A DNA stretch of 8,999 nucleotides from an uncultured Collinsella sp. (GTDB taxonomy: Bacteria > Actinomycetota > Coriobacteriia > Coriobacteriales > Coriobacteriaceae), in assembly GCA_902494545.1 (NCBI GenBank), contig CABUTP010000047.1, positions 1 through 8,999 on the forward strand, given 5' to 3'. Each line of letters opens with the position of its first letter. Positions within the stretch are counted from its first letter, which is position 1. The position numbers and the translations under genes are program-made. This document shows, one piece after another, positions 1 through 5,904 of the stretch. The notes under the pieces were generated by a model. That model was given only the letters and a program-made list of their open reading frames with translations, was not told the DNA's origin and made no database searches.

Positions 1-12
1 GGCGCCTCGGCG

Positions 13-1041
13 TTGCGCATGATTCGAGCCGAGCGCCGGCAGATGGGCTACATCGGCTGGAAGGACCTTGAGCCCGAGGAGGAGCGCCGCGTGCTGTGTA
101 CGTCATCGCCTTCGACCGAGGATATTTATCTTTCCGACCTGGTTCGAATTGGAGCCAAAAGCGGCGAGGTGCAAGAAGATCTGTGTTTGCTGGTGGGATC
201 TGCGGCGCAGCGCCGCCGCATGCCTGGTGTGGGCTGGTCCGTGTGCTCCGGGTTGCCTGCCGGCTCGATTCTAGAGGTGGAACCGGGGGTGTACAGCCTA
301 TCCCCCGAGGCCCTTTGTGTTGCCGTCGCCCGCGAGGTCGGCTGTATTCAGGCGTTTGCCCTGGCCCAGGAACTGTGTTCCAAGATTTCACTGAGCGATC
401 GCGGGAAGTATCTACCTCCCTATACCTCGCCTGTTGCGAATAGACTTGCAAAGGACAAGGACCAACCGGCAGACGTGGGCTACTTTGAAGTCGAGCCGGT
501 GCTGACGCCCGATCGCCTGGCAGATTACCTTGCGGCATGCAAGGGGAGTGCGGCCAAACAGCTGCTGCGCCTGTGTCCCTACCTGTCAGAAAACCTGCTC
601 TCGCCCATGGAGTGCATCATGCTCGCTCTGTTTTCGCTTCCGTTTTCCTATGGCGGATTTGCCTGCGGTCCTTTTAAGACCGACTACAAGATCGAGTTCG
701 ATGACCGCGCGCAGGCAATCTCGGGGATGCCACATGCAGTTTGCGATGCGTATCAGGAAGCAGCCCGGTTTGACCTGGAATACAACGGTGAGCTGGGCCA
801 TTCCTCCCGGAGGGGACGTATTCATGATGAAAAACGCAACACGGGCTTGATTACTATGGGAATCGAGGTCGCGACGGTCAATAACGAGATGCTCTGCGAC
901 ATGGAGGCAATGGAGGCACTCGCATGGCGCATCCATCAGCGCATGGGTAAGCGATATCAGAATCGCGTAGAGGCGCGTCGAAAGAGGCAAGATGCTCTGC
1001 TGAATACGCTCCGAGCGTGCTTTGGGCTCAAGCCGGCGTAA
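13..1041 (+). CDS. Hypothetical protein with DUF559/PD-(D/E)XK-like C-terminal domain (5' end uncertain)
   Basis: The frame encodes up to 342 residues and is open to the left edge of the window, so the start is uncertain. TTG 13, ATG 19 and ATG 43 are candidates, none with a visible ribosome binding site, and the gene may begin outside. I recognise it only as a hypothetical type that I associate with Coriobacteriia. A middle part carries a 'SLSPEALCVAVA' segment (about 95-106) followed by an 'ELCSK' segment (120-124). A 'SPMECIMLALFSLP' helix lies at 197-210. The C-terminal part has D254-L-E256-Y-N-G, H263, D272..R275 and G283, which resembles the core of DUF559/Vsr-like nuclease folds, also seen in AbiEi-type proteins. 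No partner antitoxin or methylase lies beside it. Base use is less G/C-biased than in the downstream genes (TTT, GTA, AGG and GGA codons), which suggests an accessory gene. Nuclease activity is inference only; a regulator with a dead nuclease fold is equally possible. Confidence 0.75.
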   Translation: MRMIRAERRQMGYIGWKDLEPEEERRVLCTSSPSTEDIYLSDLVRIGAKSGEVQEDLCLLVGSAAQRRRMPGVGWSVCSGLPAGSILEVEPGVYSLSPEALCVAVAREVGCIQAFALAQELCSKISLSDRGKYLPPYTSPVANRLAKDKDQPADVGYFEVEPVLTPDRLADYLAACKGSAAKQLLRLCPYLSENLLSPMECIMLALFSLPFSYGGFACGPFKTDYKIEFDDRAQAISGMPHAVCDAYQEAARFDLEYNGELGHSSRRGRIHDEKRNTGLITMGIEVATVNNEMLCDMEAMEALAWRIHQRMGKRYQNRVEARRKRQDALLNTLRACFGLKPA

Positions 1042-1071
1042 AACTATGGCTTTATAGGGTGTCTGTTTATA

Positions 1072-1298
1072 TGCCCTGTGCAAAAAACGGCAAATATGAG
1101 TACTGTTACTAGATTAGTGGCAGCAAAAACAAAGAAACTTGGGCCGAAAATTTGGATTCATTGAAGAGATAATAAACGAATGTGGAATATCTTGGCGCCA
1201 AGCAGGCTGTGCGGAACTCAAAAAGGGCCCGTGGGATGGAAAAACGCTGTTACTAAATTGGTAACAGTACTCATATTTGCCGTTTTTTGCACACGGCA
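1072..1298. repeat. MITE-like element or long inverted repeat (227 bp)
   Basis: The left arm 1077-1109 and the right arm 1261-1293 are perfect reverse complements over 33 nt (core TGCAAAAAACGGCAAATATG and onward). Pairing extends outward with one mismatch to TGCC at 1072 and GGCA at 1298. It extends inward imperfectly through 1124 and 1246, and GGGCC segments near 1141 and 1226 sit at almost symmetric positions. The centre is A/T-rich, encodes nothing convincing, and contains the 12-bp palindrome CTTGGCGCCAAG at 1191-1202. Terminal inverted repeats around a short non-coding core are what a miniature inverted-repeat transposable element looks like. I see no clear target-site duplication and no transposase. 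A genome-wide intergenic repeat or a large hairpin acting as terminator for the upstream gene are alternatives. Confidence 0.75.
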
Positions 1299-1313
1299 CC
1301 TTGAGACGGGTGC

Positions 1314-1342
1314 CCCGGAGCTCCCCGTAGGGGAGCTCCGGG
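1314..1342. other. Perfect 13-bp GC-rich hairpin
   Basis: CCCGGAGCTCCCC (1314-1326) pairs perfectly with GGGGAGCTCCGGG (1330-1342) around a GTA triloop. There is no T-tract on either side, so it is not a standard intrinsic terminator. It lies just outside the inverted-repeat element and 72 nt before the -35 of the next promoter. It could be a REP-like intergenic palindrome, a transcript 3'-end stabiliser, or part of the repeat insertion. Confidence 0.7.
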
Positions 1343-1414
1343 CTTCATGGGGGCACGAATGGTCCGCTCCGACCTGCAAAATCTGTGCTCACGGTGCGAA
1401 TGACGCCCCTAACC

Positions 1415-1443
1415 TTAAACTTTAGCTTGAACTTAGCTATAAT
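1415..1443 (+). promoter_or_regulatory. Sigma-70-type promoter for the structured leader/lipoprotein unit
   Basis: A perfect TATAAT -10 box lies at 1438-1443. With a 17-nt spacer the -35 is TTAAAC (1415-1420), a weak match to TTGACA. The surrounding A/T-rich stretch (1411-1443) stands out from the G/C-rich flanks. Transcription would begin near 1450, more than 300 nt before the lipoprotein start codon, so it must make a long untranslated leader or a separate RNA. Confidence 0.6.
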
Positions 1444-1449
1444 GCGCTA

Positions 1450-1740
1450 CGTTCCTGCCAGGCTGTGGTTGCGGACGGACGAAATGTCCATCCTAGTCCA
1501 AGACAGACGCGGTCAAAGGGATCCACGTAAGCGACCGCGTGCGCGCGGCGCGATCATGGCGCGTCCTAGATGTAAGCCGCACCGTCCGTTCTACTTTCTT
1601 TGGGGCAATACCGCCTCGCGGGCGAGCGGGCCAGTCGTGAAGGTGGCTACGGCCTCCCGAGCAAACACCCCGGTGCGCAAGTGTGGGGTCAAATACCAGG
1701 TCAGCTGGTGGGAACACCCGTTATTCCGCGCAACGCACGG
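1450..1740 (+). ncRNA. Candidate structured non-coding RNA (possibly raiA-motif RNA)
   Basis: About 300 nt between a good promoter and the lipoprotein start contain no convincing gene, but many potential helices. These are 1473-1480 with 1486-1493 (7 of 8 pairs), 1507-1514 with 1533-1540 (8 bp, 18-nt loop), 1471-1478 with 1582-1589 (long range, competing with the first), 1615-1618 with 1623-1626, 1667-1671 with 1685-1689, 1695-1699 with 1705-1709, and 1707-1710 with 1715-1718 (GGAA tetraloop). Unpaired-looking purine/A-rich stretches such as ACGTAAGC (1525-1532) and GATGTAAGCC lie between helices. The raiA-motif RNA is known as an abundant structured RNA usually encoded near raiA in Actinomycetota and Bacillota, and raiA here begins 1.3 kb downstream. 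Identity as that RNA is inference from position and appearance. A cis-regulatory leader for the lipoprotein gene is the main alternative. Both ends are approximate. Confidence 0.45.
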
Positions 1741-1767
1741 ATTGTATACGACACAGAAGGCAGGGTA

Positions 1768-2784
1768 GTGGACATGGTGAGGGGCAGCTTGATGCACGCG
1801 GCTCGGTTAGGTGCTGGGACCGCGGCGGTCATTGCCGTATTGGGCTTGAGCGGATGCGCGTTCAATCCGCTGTCCACGTTCACGACACCCACGATTGACC
1901 AGATCGAGCGCGAGACCGTTACCCCTACGGTGTCGGACGACGCCCTGGTCACTCCCGGCACCCTGACGGTTGCCCTCGATACCTCCGATGCTCCGCAGGC
2001 CATGCAGGGCGCCGATGGCAACCTCACGGGCTATGCAGTTGACGCTGCCCGCGCCCTTGCAAGCCGCATGGGCCTTAAGGTTGCCTTCGTCGATGCATCT
2101 TCTGCCGATTCCGTGCTTGGTGACAAAAAGGCCGACATCTTCATTGGTGACATCAATTCCACGGATGGTGACATCAGCACGCTTGGTACTTGCCTGTACG
2201 ACGCTGCGGCAGTGTTCGGAAAGACGAGCGACGGCGAGTCGCTGAGCGTTTCTACCGAAACGCTTAACGCCGCTACCCTGGGCGTTCAGACCTCCTCGGC
2301 CTCGCAGGAAGCACTTGCCAAGCAGAGCATTACGGCCAACCAAAAGACCTTCTCCAACATCAACGAGTGCTTTGAGGCGCTCGAGTCCGGCGAGATCGAC
2401 TACGTGATTTGCGACTCCACGGCCGGCGGCTACCTTGCGCGCCTGATGAGCCAGATCTCTTACGTCGGCGCGCTCGAGACGCCCTCGACGCTCGGCGTCG
2501 CGGGCCTCGCGGCCAACGATGAGCTATGCCGTGCCGTGAGCGATGCCCTCGACGGTATCACGGTCGATGGCACGCTCGAGGCGGTCCACTCCGTCTGGTA
2601 CGGTACGATGCCCTATGACCTCACCACCAAGACGGTCTCGGGCGCCGACGTGCAGTCGACCGACACCGGATCCAGCGAGTCCGCATCCTCCGATTCGAGC
2701 AGCGAGGGTGCAAACTCCGAGGACAAATCGTCCAGCCAGGAAGCCACCATCACCGACGACGACATTAACAAACTCAATAGCTAG
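1768..2784 (+). CDS. Solute-binding lipoprotein, family 3 type (amino-acid ABC transporter substrate-binding-like)
   Basis: This 338-residue protein probably binds a small solute such as an amino acid outside the membrane. A signal peptide (M1-G29) ends in the lipobox L27-S-G-C30, where the Cys would be lipidated. Residues about 60-285 resemble bacterial extracellular solute-binding protein family 3, with 'GTLTVALDTSDAP' at the start of lobe 1, 'GNLTGYAVDAARALA' at 84-98 and 'KADIFIGDIN' at 121-130. 'LESGEIDYVICDST' at 205-218 belongs to the second lobe. After about 296 comes a Ser/Glu/Asp-rich low-complexity tail to the C terminus. I chose GTG 1768 because AGAAGG lies 7 nt upstream; ATG 1774 is nearly as good. 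The open frame continues upstream to 1600, but those residues lack a signal peptide context and overlap the structured region. No permease or ATPase gene is adjacent, so it is an orphan binding protein here or has a sensory role. Confidence 0.85.
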   Translation: MDMVRGSLMHAARLGAGTAAVIAVLGLSGCAFNPLSTFTTPTIDQIERETVTPTVSDDALVTPGTLTVALDTSDAPQAMQGADGNLTGYAVDAARALASRMGLKVAFVDASSADSVLGDKKADIFIGDINSTDGDISTLGTCLYDAAAVFGKTSDGESLSVSTETLNAATLGVQTSSASQEALAKQSITANQKTFSNINECFEALESGEIDYVICDSTAGGYLARLMSQISYVGALETPSTLGVAGLAANDELCRAVSDALDGITVDGTLEAVHSVWYGTMPYDLTTKTVSGADVQSTDTGSSESASSDSSSEGANSEDKSSSQEATITDDDINKLNS

Positions 2785-2850
2785 TTATTGCTAGGGGTGG
2801 CGTCTCCCATGCGCTAGGAGAGAGGCCTCTTCACGGTTTCAACACGCATT

Positions 2851-2885
2851 GCCGGGCTTTCCCAACAGGGGGGGCCCGGCTTTTT
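2851..2885 (+). terminator. Intrinsic terminator after the lipoprotein gene
   Basis: GCCGGGC (2851-2857) pairs with GCCCGGC (2874-2880). An inner CCC (2861-2863) and GGG (2868-2870) can extend the stem, and TTTTT follows at 2881-2885. It lies 66 nt after the stop codon and separates the lipoprotein unit from raiA. Confidence 0.9.
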
Positions 2886-2957
2886 CGTTTCCATAAAACC
2901 AGCAGGTCAAATACGTTTTTTAGGTGCAAAACCAAAGTCGCCGTTGCTCTCCCATAG

Positions 2958-2981
2958 CGCACTTTGCCACAGAAAAGTGCG
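2958..2981 (+). other. 8-bp hairpin in the raiA leader region
   Basis: CGCACTTT (2958-2965) pairs perfectly with AAAGTGCG (2974-2981) around an 8-nt loop. No T-tract follows. It lies in the 217-nt stretch between the terminator and the raiA start, which otherwise holds no convincing gene. Depending on where raiA transcription starts, it is either an upstream operator-like palindrome or part of the leader RNA. Confidence 0.4.
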
Positions 2982-3035
2982 AGACTTCGGTATGCGGTAT
3001 CAAGCAATCGTTATTCGGGTCTTTGGGAATCCGCG

Positions 3036-3044
3036 TGATTAAAT
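3036..3044 (+). promoter_or_regulatory. Possible extended -10 promoter for raiA
   Basis: TGATTAAAT at 3036-3044 fits an extended -10 (TGn followed by TTAAAT, four of six matches to TATAAT). There is no good -35 at the usual distance. Transcription would start near 3051 and give a leader of about 50 nt to the raiA start codon. Weak support only. Confidence 0.25.
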
Positions 3045-3102
3045 GCACGGCAATGGGTACATAGCCAGTACAGTAAGTCCCCGAGGCAGATTGGAGCCAC
3101 GT

Positions 3103-3687
3103 ATGGATATCAAGGTTTCTGGACGCAAGACGACGGTAACCGATGCTCTGCGTGCGCATGTGGATGAGAAGATCGGCGAGGCGCTCAAGGTTTTCGATAT
3201 CGAGCCCATGACGGTCGACGTTGTACTTCGCTATGAGAAGAACCCCTCGAACCCCAACCCGGCAATCGTCGAGGTTACGGTTCGCGCCCGTGGTTCGGTG
3301 ATTCGCGTTGCCGAGCACGGTGCAGATATGTACGCCGCCATCGACCTCTCCGCCGATAAGGTCACCCGCCAGCTGCGCAAGTTCAAGACCAAGGTCGTGG
3401 ACAACCGCCAGGGTGGTGCCAGCGCCGCGGATGTCGCACCGGTCGAGCGCGTCGAGGATCTGGCCGACCTGCTGCTGCCCGAGGAGGAGGACGACCTGCT
3501 CGTCCGCGAGAAGGTTATTGACGTCACCCCGATGACCGAGGAGCAGGCGCTGGTGCAGACCGATCTGCTCGGTCACGACTTCTACGTGTTCGAGAATGCG
3601 ACGACTGGCCTCATCAATGTGGTGTATCACCGTAAGAATGGTGGATATGGCATCATCAAGCCCCGCATCGAAACACTTGACGAGTAA
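3103..3687 (+). CDS. raiA: Ribosome hibernation-promoting factor, long form (HPF/RaiA)
   Basis: This cytoplasmic protein of 194 residues binds the small ribosomal subunit near the decoding centre. In the long-HPF family it dimerises 70S ribosomes into inactive 100S particles in stationary phase or stress. The N-terminal S30AE domain spans about 1-100 ('MDIKVSGRKTTVTDALRAHV' at the start, basic K94-K97 region near its end). An acidic Glu/Asp linker spans 111-132. The C-terminal dimerisation domain (133-190) has the family pattern 'MTEEQALVQTDLLGHDFYVF' (144-163) followed by 'INVVYHRKNGGYGIIKP'. I chose ATG 3103 because GGAG lies 6 nt upstream and this start matches the family N terminus; an in-frame ATG at 3043 would add 20 residues with no family likeness. 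It ends next to a palindrome and a terminator. Length and both domains are intact. Confidence 0.96.
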   Translation: MDIKVSGRKTTVTDALRAHVDEKIGEALKVFDIEPMTVDVVLRYEKNPSNPNPAIVEVTVRARGSVIRVAEHGADMYAAIDLSADKVTRQLRKFKTKVVDNRQGGASAADVAPVERVEDLADLLLPEEEDDLLVREKVIDVTPMTEEQALVQTDLLGHDFYVFENATTGLINVVYHRKNGGYGIIKPRIETLDE

Positions 3688-3691
3688 AATA

Positions 3692-3713
3692 CGTTAACTT
3701 GCATGAGTTAACG
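3692..3713. promoter_or_regulatory. Perfect 8-bp palindrome between raiA and degV
   Basis: CGTTAACT (3692-3699) and AGTTAACG (3706-3713) are perfect reverse complements around TGCATG, itself a perfect 6-bp palindrome. It begins 4 nt after the raiA stop codon and ends 3 nt before the terminator stem. It could be an operator for a dimeric regulator or a first hairpin ahead of the terminator. TAAAAT at 3685-3690 could serve as a -10 for a transcript starting here, but no -35 supports it. Confidence 0.4.
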
Positions 3714-3716
3714 GTT

Positions 3717-3749
3717 GGCGGCCATCCCATGCGGGTGGCCGCCTTTTTT
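3717..3749 (+). terminator. Intrinsic terminator between raiA and degV
   Basis: GGCGGCCA (3717-3724) pairs perfectly with TGGCCGCC (3736-3743). An inner CCC/GGG (3726-3728 with 3733-3735) closes an ATGC loop, and TTTTTT follows at 3744-3749. The T-tract ends only 18 nt before the degV start codon and 4 nt before its ribosome binding site. Confidence 0.9.
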
Positions 3750-3767
3750 ACGTAAGGAGTCGCTTTG

Positions 3768-4721
3768 ATGGACAAGGCTGCATCTACCGGCCATTCTGAC
3801 CGCTGCCGCATCGTCGTCGATACCTGCTGCGACTTTAGTCCCGAGGTCGCCGCGAACCTTGATGTCGATATCCTGGGTTTCCCCTTCATTATCGATGGCG
3901 AGGAGCGCACGGATGACATCTGGTCGAGCATGAGCCCTAAGGAGTTCTACGACCGCATGCGCGCCGGTGCCCGCGTGTCCACCTCGGCTGTGTCGCTCGG
4001 TCGCTATATCGAGTTCTTTACCGAGTGCGCCAAAGAGGGCACGCCCACGGTCTACCTGTGCTTTACCTCGGCGCTGTCGTCGAGCTACAACTCCGCGTGC
4101 CAGGCGGCAGATGCCGTGCGCGCCGAGTATCCCAACTTTGAGCTCTACGTGGTCGACAACGCTCTGCCCTGCGCGACCGGCGCGCTCTTGGCGCTCGAGG
4201 CCGTGCGCCAGCGTTCGGCGGGACTGACCGCCAAGCAGCTGGTCGATTGGGCAAACGAGGCAAAGACCTACGTCCACGGCTACTTTACGCTCGAGAGTTT
4301 CGACGCACTGGCTGCCGGCGGCCGCATTCCGCCCGCGGCGGCACAGCTCACGGTAAAGCTCGACGTCAAGCCCGAGCTTTCCTACGACCTGGCCGGCTCG
4401 CTGTCGCTGATCGGCGTCAACCGCGGCCGCAAGAAGGCACTCAAGTCCATCCTCAAGTCGTTCCGCGAGAACTACGTGCCCGATCGCACCATGCCCATCG
4501 CCATCATGACGGCCGATGCCGAGAAGGACGGCGACTGGCTCGAAGCCGCCATCCGCAAGGAGGAGGGCTGCGCCGACGTCACGATCGTTCGCAGCTCCGT
4601 GGGTCCTACCATCGGCTCGCATGTGGGTCCCGGCATGGTGGCACTTGCGTTTTGGGGTAAGAACCGCGCCGAGAAAGCCTCGCTTTCCGACCGCATCGCT
4701 CGCCGCGTGCGCGGGCAGTAG
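3768..4721 (+). CDS. DegV/FakB family fatty-acid-binding protein
   Basis: The protein has 317 residues. DegV-family proteins such as FakB hold a fatty acid so that the FakA kinase can phosphorylate its carboxylate, feeding acyl-phosphate into phospholipid synthesis. The family pattern is clear: 'IVVDTCCDFSPE' at 15-26 (usual 'I.TDS..DL'), 'STSAVS' at 71-76, 'FTSALSSSYNSA' at 99-110, 'FDALAAGGRI' at 178-187, 'GRKKAL' at 220-225, and the 'GPTIGSHVGPG' loop at 279-289 with H285. In FakB structures the TS and S-rich loops and this His region contact the lipid carboxylate. ATG 3768 is preceded by AAGGAG with an 8-nt gap; the in-frame TTG 3765 is less likely. No fakA-like kinase lies in the window. 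There is no space for a promoter between the upstream terminator and this gene, so expression probably comes from readthrough or an upstream start. Substrate is not shown by the sequence. Confidence 0.93.
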   Translation: MDKAASTGHSDRCRIVVDTCCDFSPEVAANLDVDILGFPFIIDGEERTDDIWSSMSPKEFYDRMRAGARVSTSAVSLGRYIEFFTECAKEGTPTVYLCFTSALSSSYNSACQAADAVRAEYPNFELYVVDNALPCATGALLALEAVRQRSAGLTAKQLVDWANEAKTYVHGYFTLESFDALAAGGRIPPAAAQLTVKLDVKPELSYDLAGSLSLIGVNRGRKKALKSILKSFRENYVPDRTMPIAIMTADAEKDGDWLEAAIRKEEGCADVTIVRSSVGPTIGSHVGPGMVALAFWGKNRAEKASLSDRIARRVRGQ

Positions 4722-4765
4722 GCAAGCGATGCGTCCGTAATCGCCCTCGACTCACAGCCCAAACG

Positions 4766-4794
4766 CTGGCACCGAGTATTCAACCTGGTAATAA
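4766..4794 (+). promoter_or_regulatory. Possible promoter of the dehydrogenase operon
   Basis: CTGGCA (4766-4771, four of six matches to TTGACA), a 17-nt spacer and TAATAA (4789-4794) lie in the 98-nt gap after degV. The gap also holds an A-rich AAAAGGAAAGG ribosome binding stretch just before ATG 4820. I see no terminator in the gap, so readthrough from degV is also possible. Confidence 0.3.
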
Positions 4795-4819
4795 CACCCA
4801 ACCCAAAAGGAAAGGTTTC

Positions 4820-5899
4820 ATGGCAAACAAGCTCTCTGTCGCATTTATCGGCACCGGAATTATGGGTGCCCCCATTGCCGGCCACATTCTGGACGCTGGC
4901 TATCCCGTCACGGTCAACAACCGCACCAAGTCCAAGGCCGCAGCGCTCGTTGAGCGCGGTGCCGTCTGGGCCGATACGCCGGCAGATGCCGCGGCGAACG
5001 CCGACGTCGTCTTTACCATGGTGGGTTATCCCTCCGAGGTCGAGGAGCTCTACCTGGCGGGTGACGGTCTGCTCGCGTGCACTAAGCCCGGTGCGGTCCT
5101 GATCGACCTCACCACGAGCTCGCCCGAGCTGGCGCGCGACATTGCCGAGGCCGCCCAGGTCTCCGGCCGCATGGCGTTTGACTGCCCCGTCACCGGCGGC
5201 GAGTCGGGTGCCATCGCCGGCACGCTCACGGCTATCGTGGGCGCCACCGAGAACGACATCGCGCCGGTCCGCGACATCCTTTCCACCTTTGCGGCAACCA
5301 TCTGCTGCTTTGATGGCGCCGGCAAGGGCCAGGCTGCCAAGCTTGCCAACCAGGTGTCGCTGGGCGCCTGCATGGTCGGCATGGCCGATGCGCTGGCGTT
5401 TGCCGAGCTGAGCGGCCTTGATCTTGAGAAGACCCGTCAGATGATCCTGGGTGGCACCGGCAAGTCCGGCGCCATGGAGAGCCTGGCGCCCAAGGCGCTC
5501 GACGGCGACTACAAGCCCGGCTTTATGGTCGAGCACTTCATTAAGGACCTGCGCTTGGCGCTCGCCTATGCCGACGACCGTGAGCTTGCGCTGCCCGGCG
5601 CCGACGTGGCCTTTACGCTTTACGACATGCTCGATGCCATCGGTGGCGCCAAGCTGGGCACCCAGGCCGTCACGGTCCTCTATAAGGAGGAGGCCGACGC
5701 CATCGCCGCCGGTCTGGACTGGTCGCAGTATCGTCCCGAGGAGCATGGCGCTCACGAGGAAGGCTGCGGTTGCGGCGAGCATGACGACGATCACGAGTGC
5801 GGTTGTGGCCACCACCATGGCGAGGACCACGAGTGCTGCGGCGGCCACGGCCATGAAGACGGCCATGAGTGCTGCTGCGGCCACCATCACGGGGAGTAG
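4820..5899 (+). CDS. NAD(P)-dependent beta-hydroxyacid dehydrogenase with His/Cys-rich metal-binding-type tail
   Basis: This 359-residue protein belongs to the 3-hydroxyisobutyrate dehydrogenase / 2-hydroxy-3-oxopropionate (tartronate semialdehyde) reductase family, which oxidises or reduces short beta-hydroxyacids with NAD(P). The Rossmann motif is G11-T-G13-I-M-G16. 'NNRTKSKA' (33-40) follows the second strand and would help choose NADP or NAD. 'DCPVTGGESGAIAGTL' (121-136) is the substrate-site signature. 'GKGQAAKLANQ' (168-178) holds the family catalytic Lys, here K174, and N177, and 'FIKDLRLAL' (240-248) completes the site. The catalytic part ends near 305, the usual family length. Residues 309-359 are an added tail with 14 His and 9 Cys in 51 residues, arranged as three 12-residue repeats, like tails of metal-storage or metallochaperone proteins. 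It is co-transcribed with a membrane protein 5 nt downstream. Substrate is unknown. The tail could sequester Zn, Ni or Cu, which is inference. Confidence 0.9.
   Translation: MANKLSVAFIGTGIMGAPIAGHILDAGYPVTVNNRTKSKAAALVERGAVWADTPADAAANADVVFTMVGYPSEVEELYLAGDGLLACTKPGAVLIDLTTSSPELARDIAEAAQVSGRMAFDCPVTGGESGAIAGTLTAIVGATENDIAPVRDILSTFAATICCFDGAGKGQAAKLANQVSLGACMVGMADALAFAELSGLDLEKTRQMILGGTGKSGAMESLAPKALDGDYKPGFMVEHFIKDLRLALAYADDRELALPGADVAFTLYDMLDAIGGAKLGTQAVTVLYKEEADAIAAGLDWSQYRPEEHGAHEEGCGCGEHDDDHECGCGHHHGEDHECCGGHGHEDGHECCCGHHHGE
5789..5896 (+). repeat. Three 36-bp tandem repeats encoding His/Cys units
   Basis: Units 5789-5824, 5825-5860 and 5861-5896 encode DHECGCGHHHGE, DHECCGGHGHED and GHECCCGHHHGE, the last residues of the dehydrogenase. 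A more diverged similar segment precedes them (residues 312-323). The protein pattern is better conserved than the DNA: synonymous third bases differ (CAC/CAT, TGC/TGT), which points to an old duplication kept for its protein sequence. Confidence 0.85.
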
Positions 5900-5904
5900 C
5901 GCCC

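Noticed and set aside
1114..1299. Minus-strand 61-residue open frame
   Set aside because: It lies wholly inside the inverted-repeat element and its start is made by the repeat arm; no family likeness or ribosome binding site.
1707..1732. Resemblance of the GGTGGGAACACCCG stretch to a T-box antiterminator sequence
   Set aside because: The conserved T-box core (GGTGGNACCGCG) is not matched and no stem I specifier arrangement was found.
1745..1765. CGACACAGAAGGC stretch resembling the RNase P RNA 3' conserved region
   Set aside because: The essential 5' conserved GAGGAAAGTCC element is absent upstream, so RNase P RNA is not supported.
1600..1767. N-terminal extension of the lipoprotein frame
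   Set aside because: It would place 56 residues before the signal peptide, which is incompatible with a lipobox at Cys30, and it overlaps the hairpin-rich region.
1385..1768. Plus-strand 127-residue open frame over the candidate RNA
   Set aside because: The composition is rich in Arg, Pro and Trp with no domain pattern, it starts before the -10 box of the only good promoter, and no ribosome binding site is visible.
3043..3102. Upstream in-frame ATG giving a longer RaiA protein
   Set aside because: The extra 20 residues have no family likeness, and ATG 3103 has GGAG at proper spacing and the expected N terminus.
4472..5890. Long minus-strand open frame of 472 residues opposite degV and the dehydrogenase
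   Set aside because: It is a shadow of high-GC codon use on the plus strand, with low-complexity Ala/Val/Met sequence opposite the His/Cys repeats.
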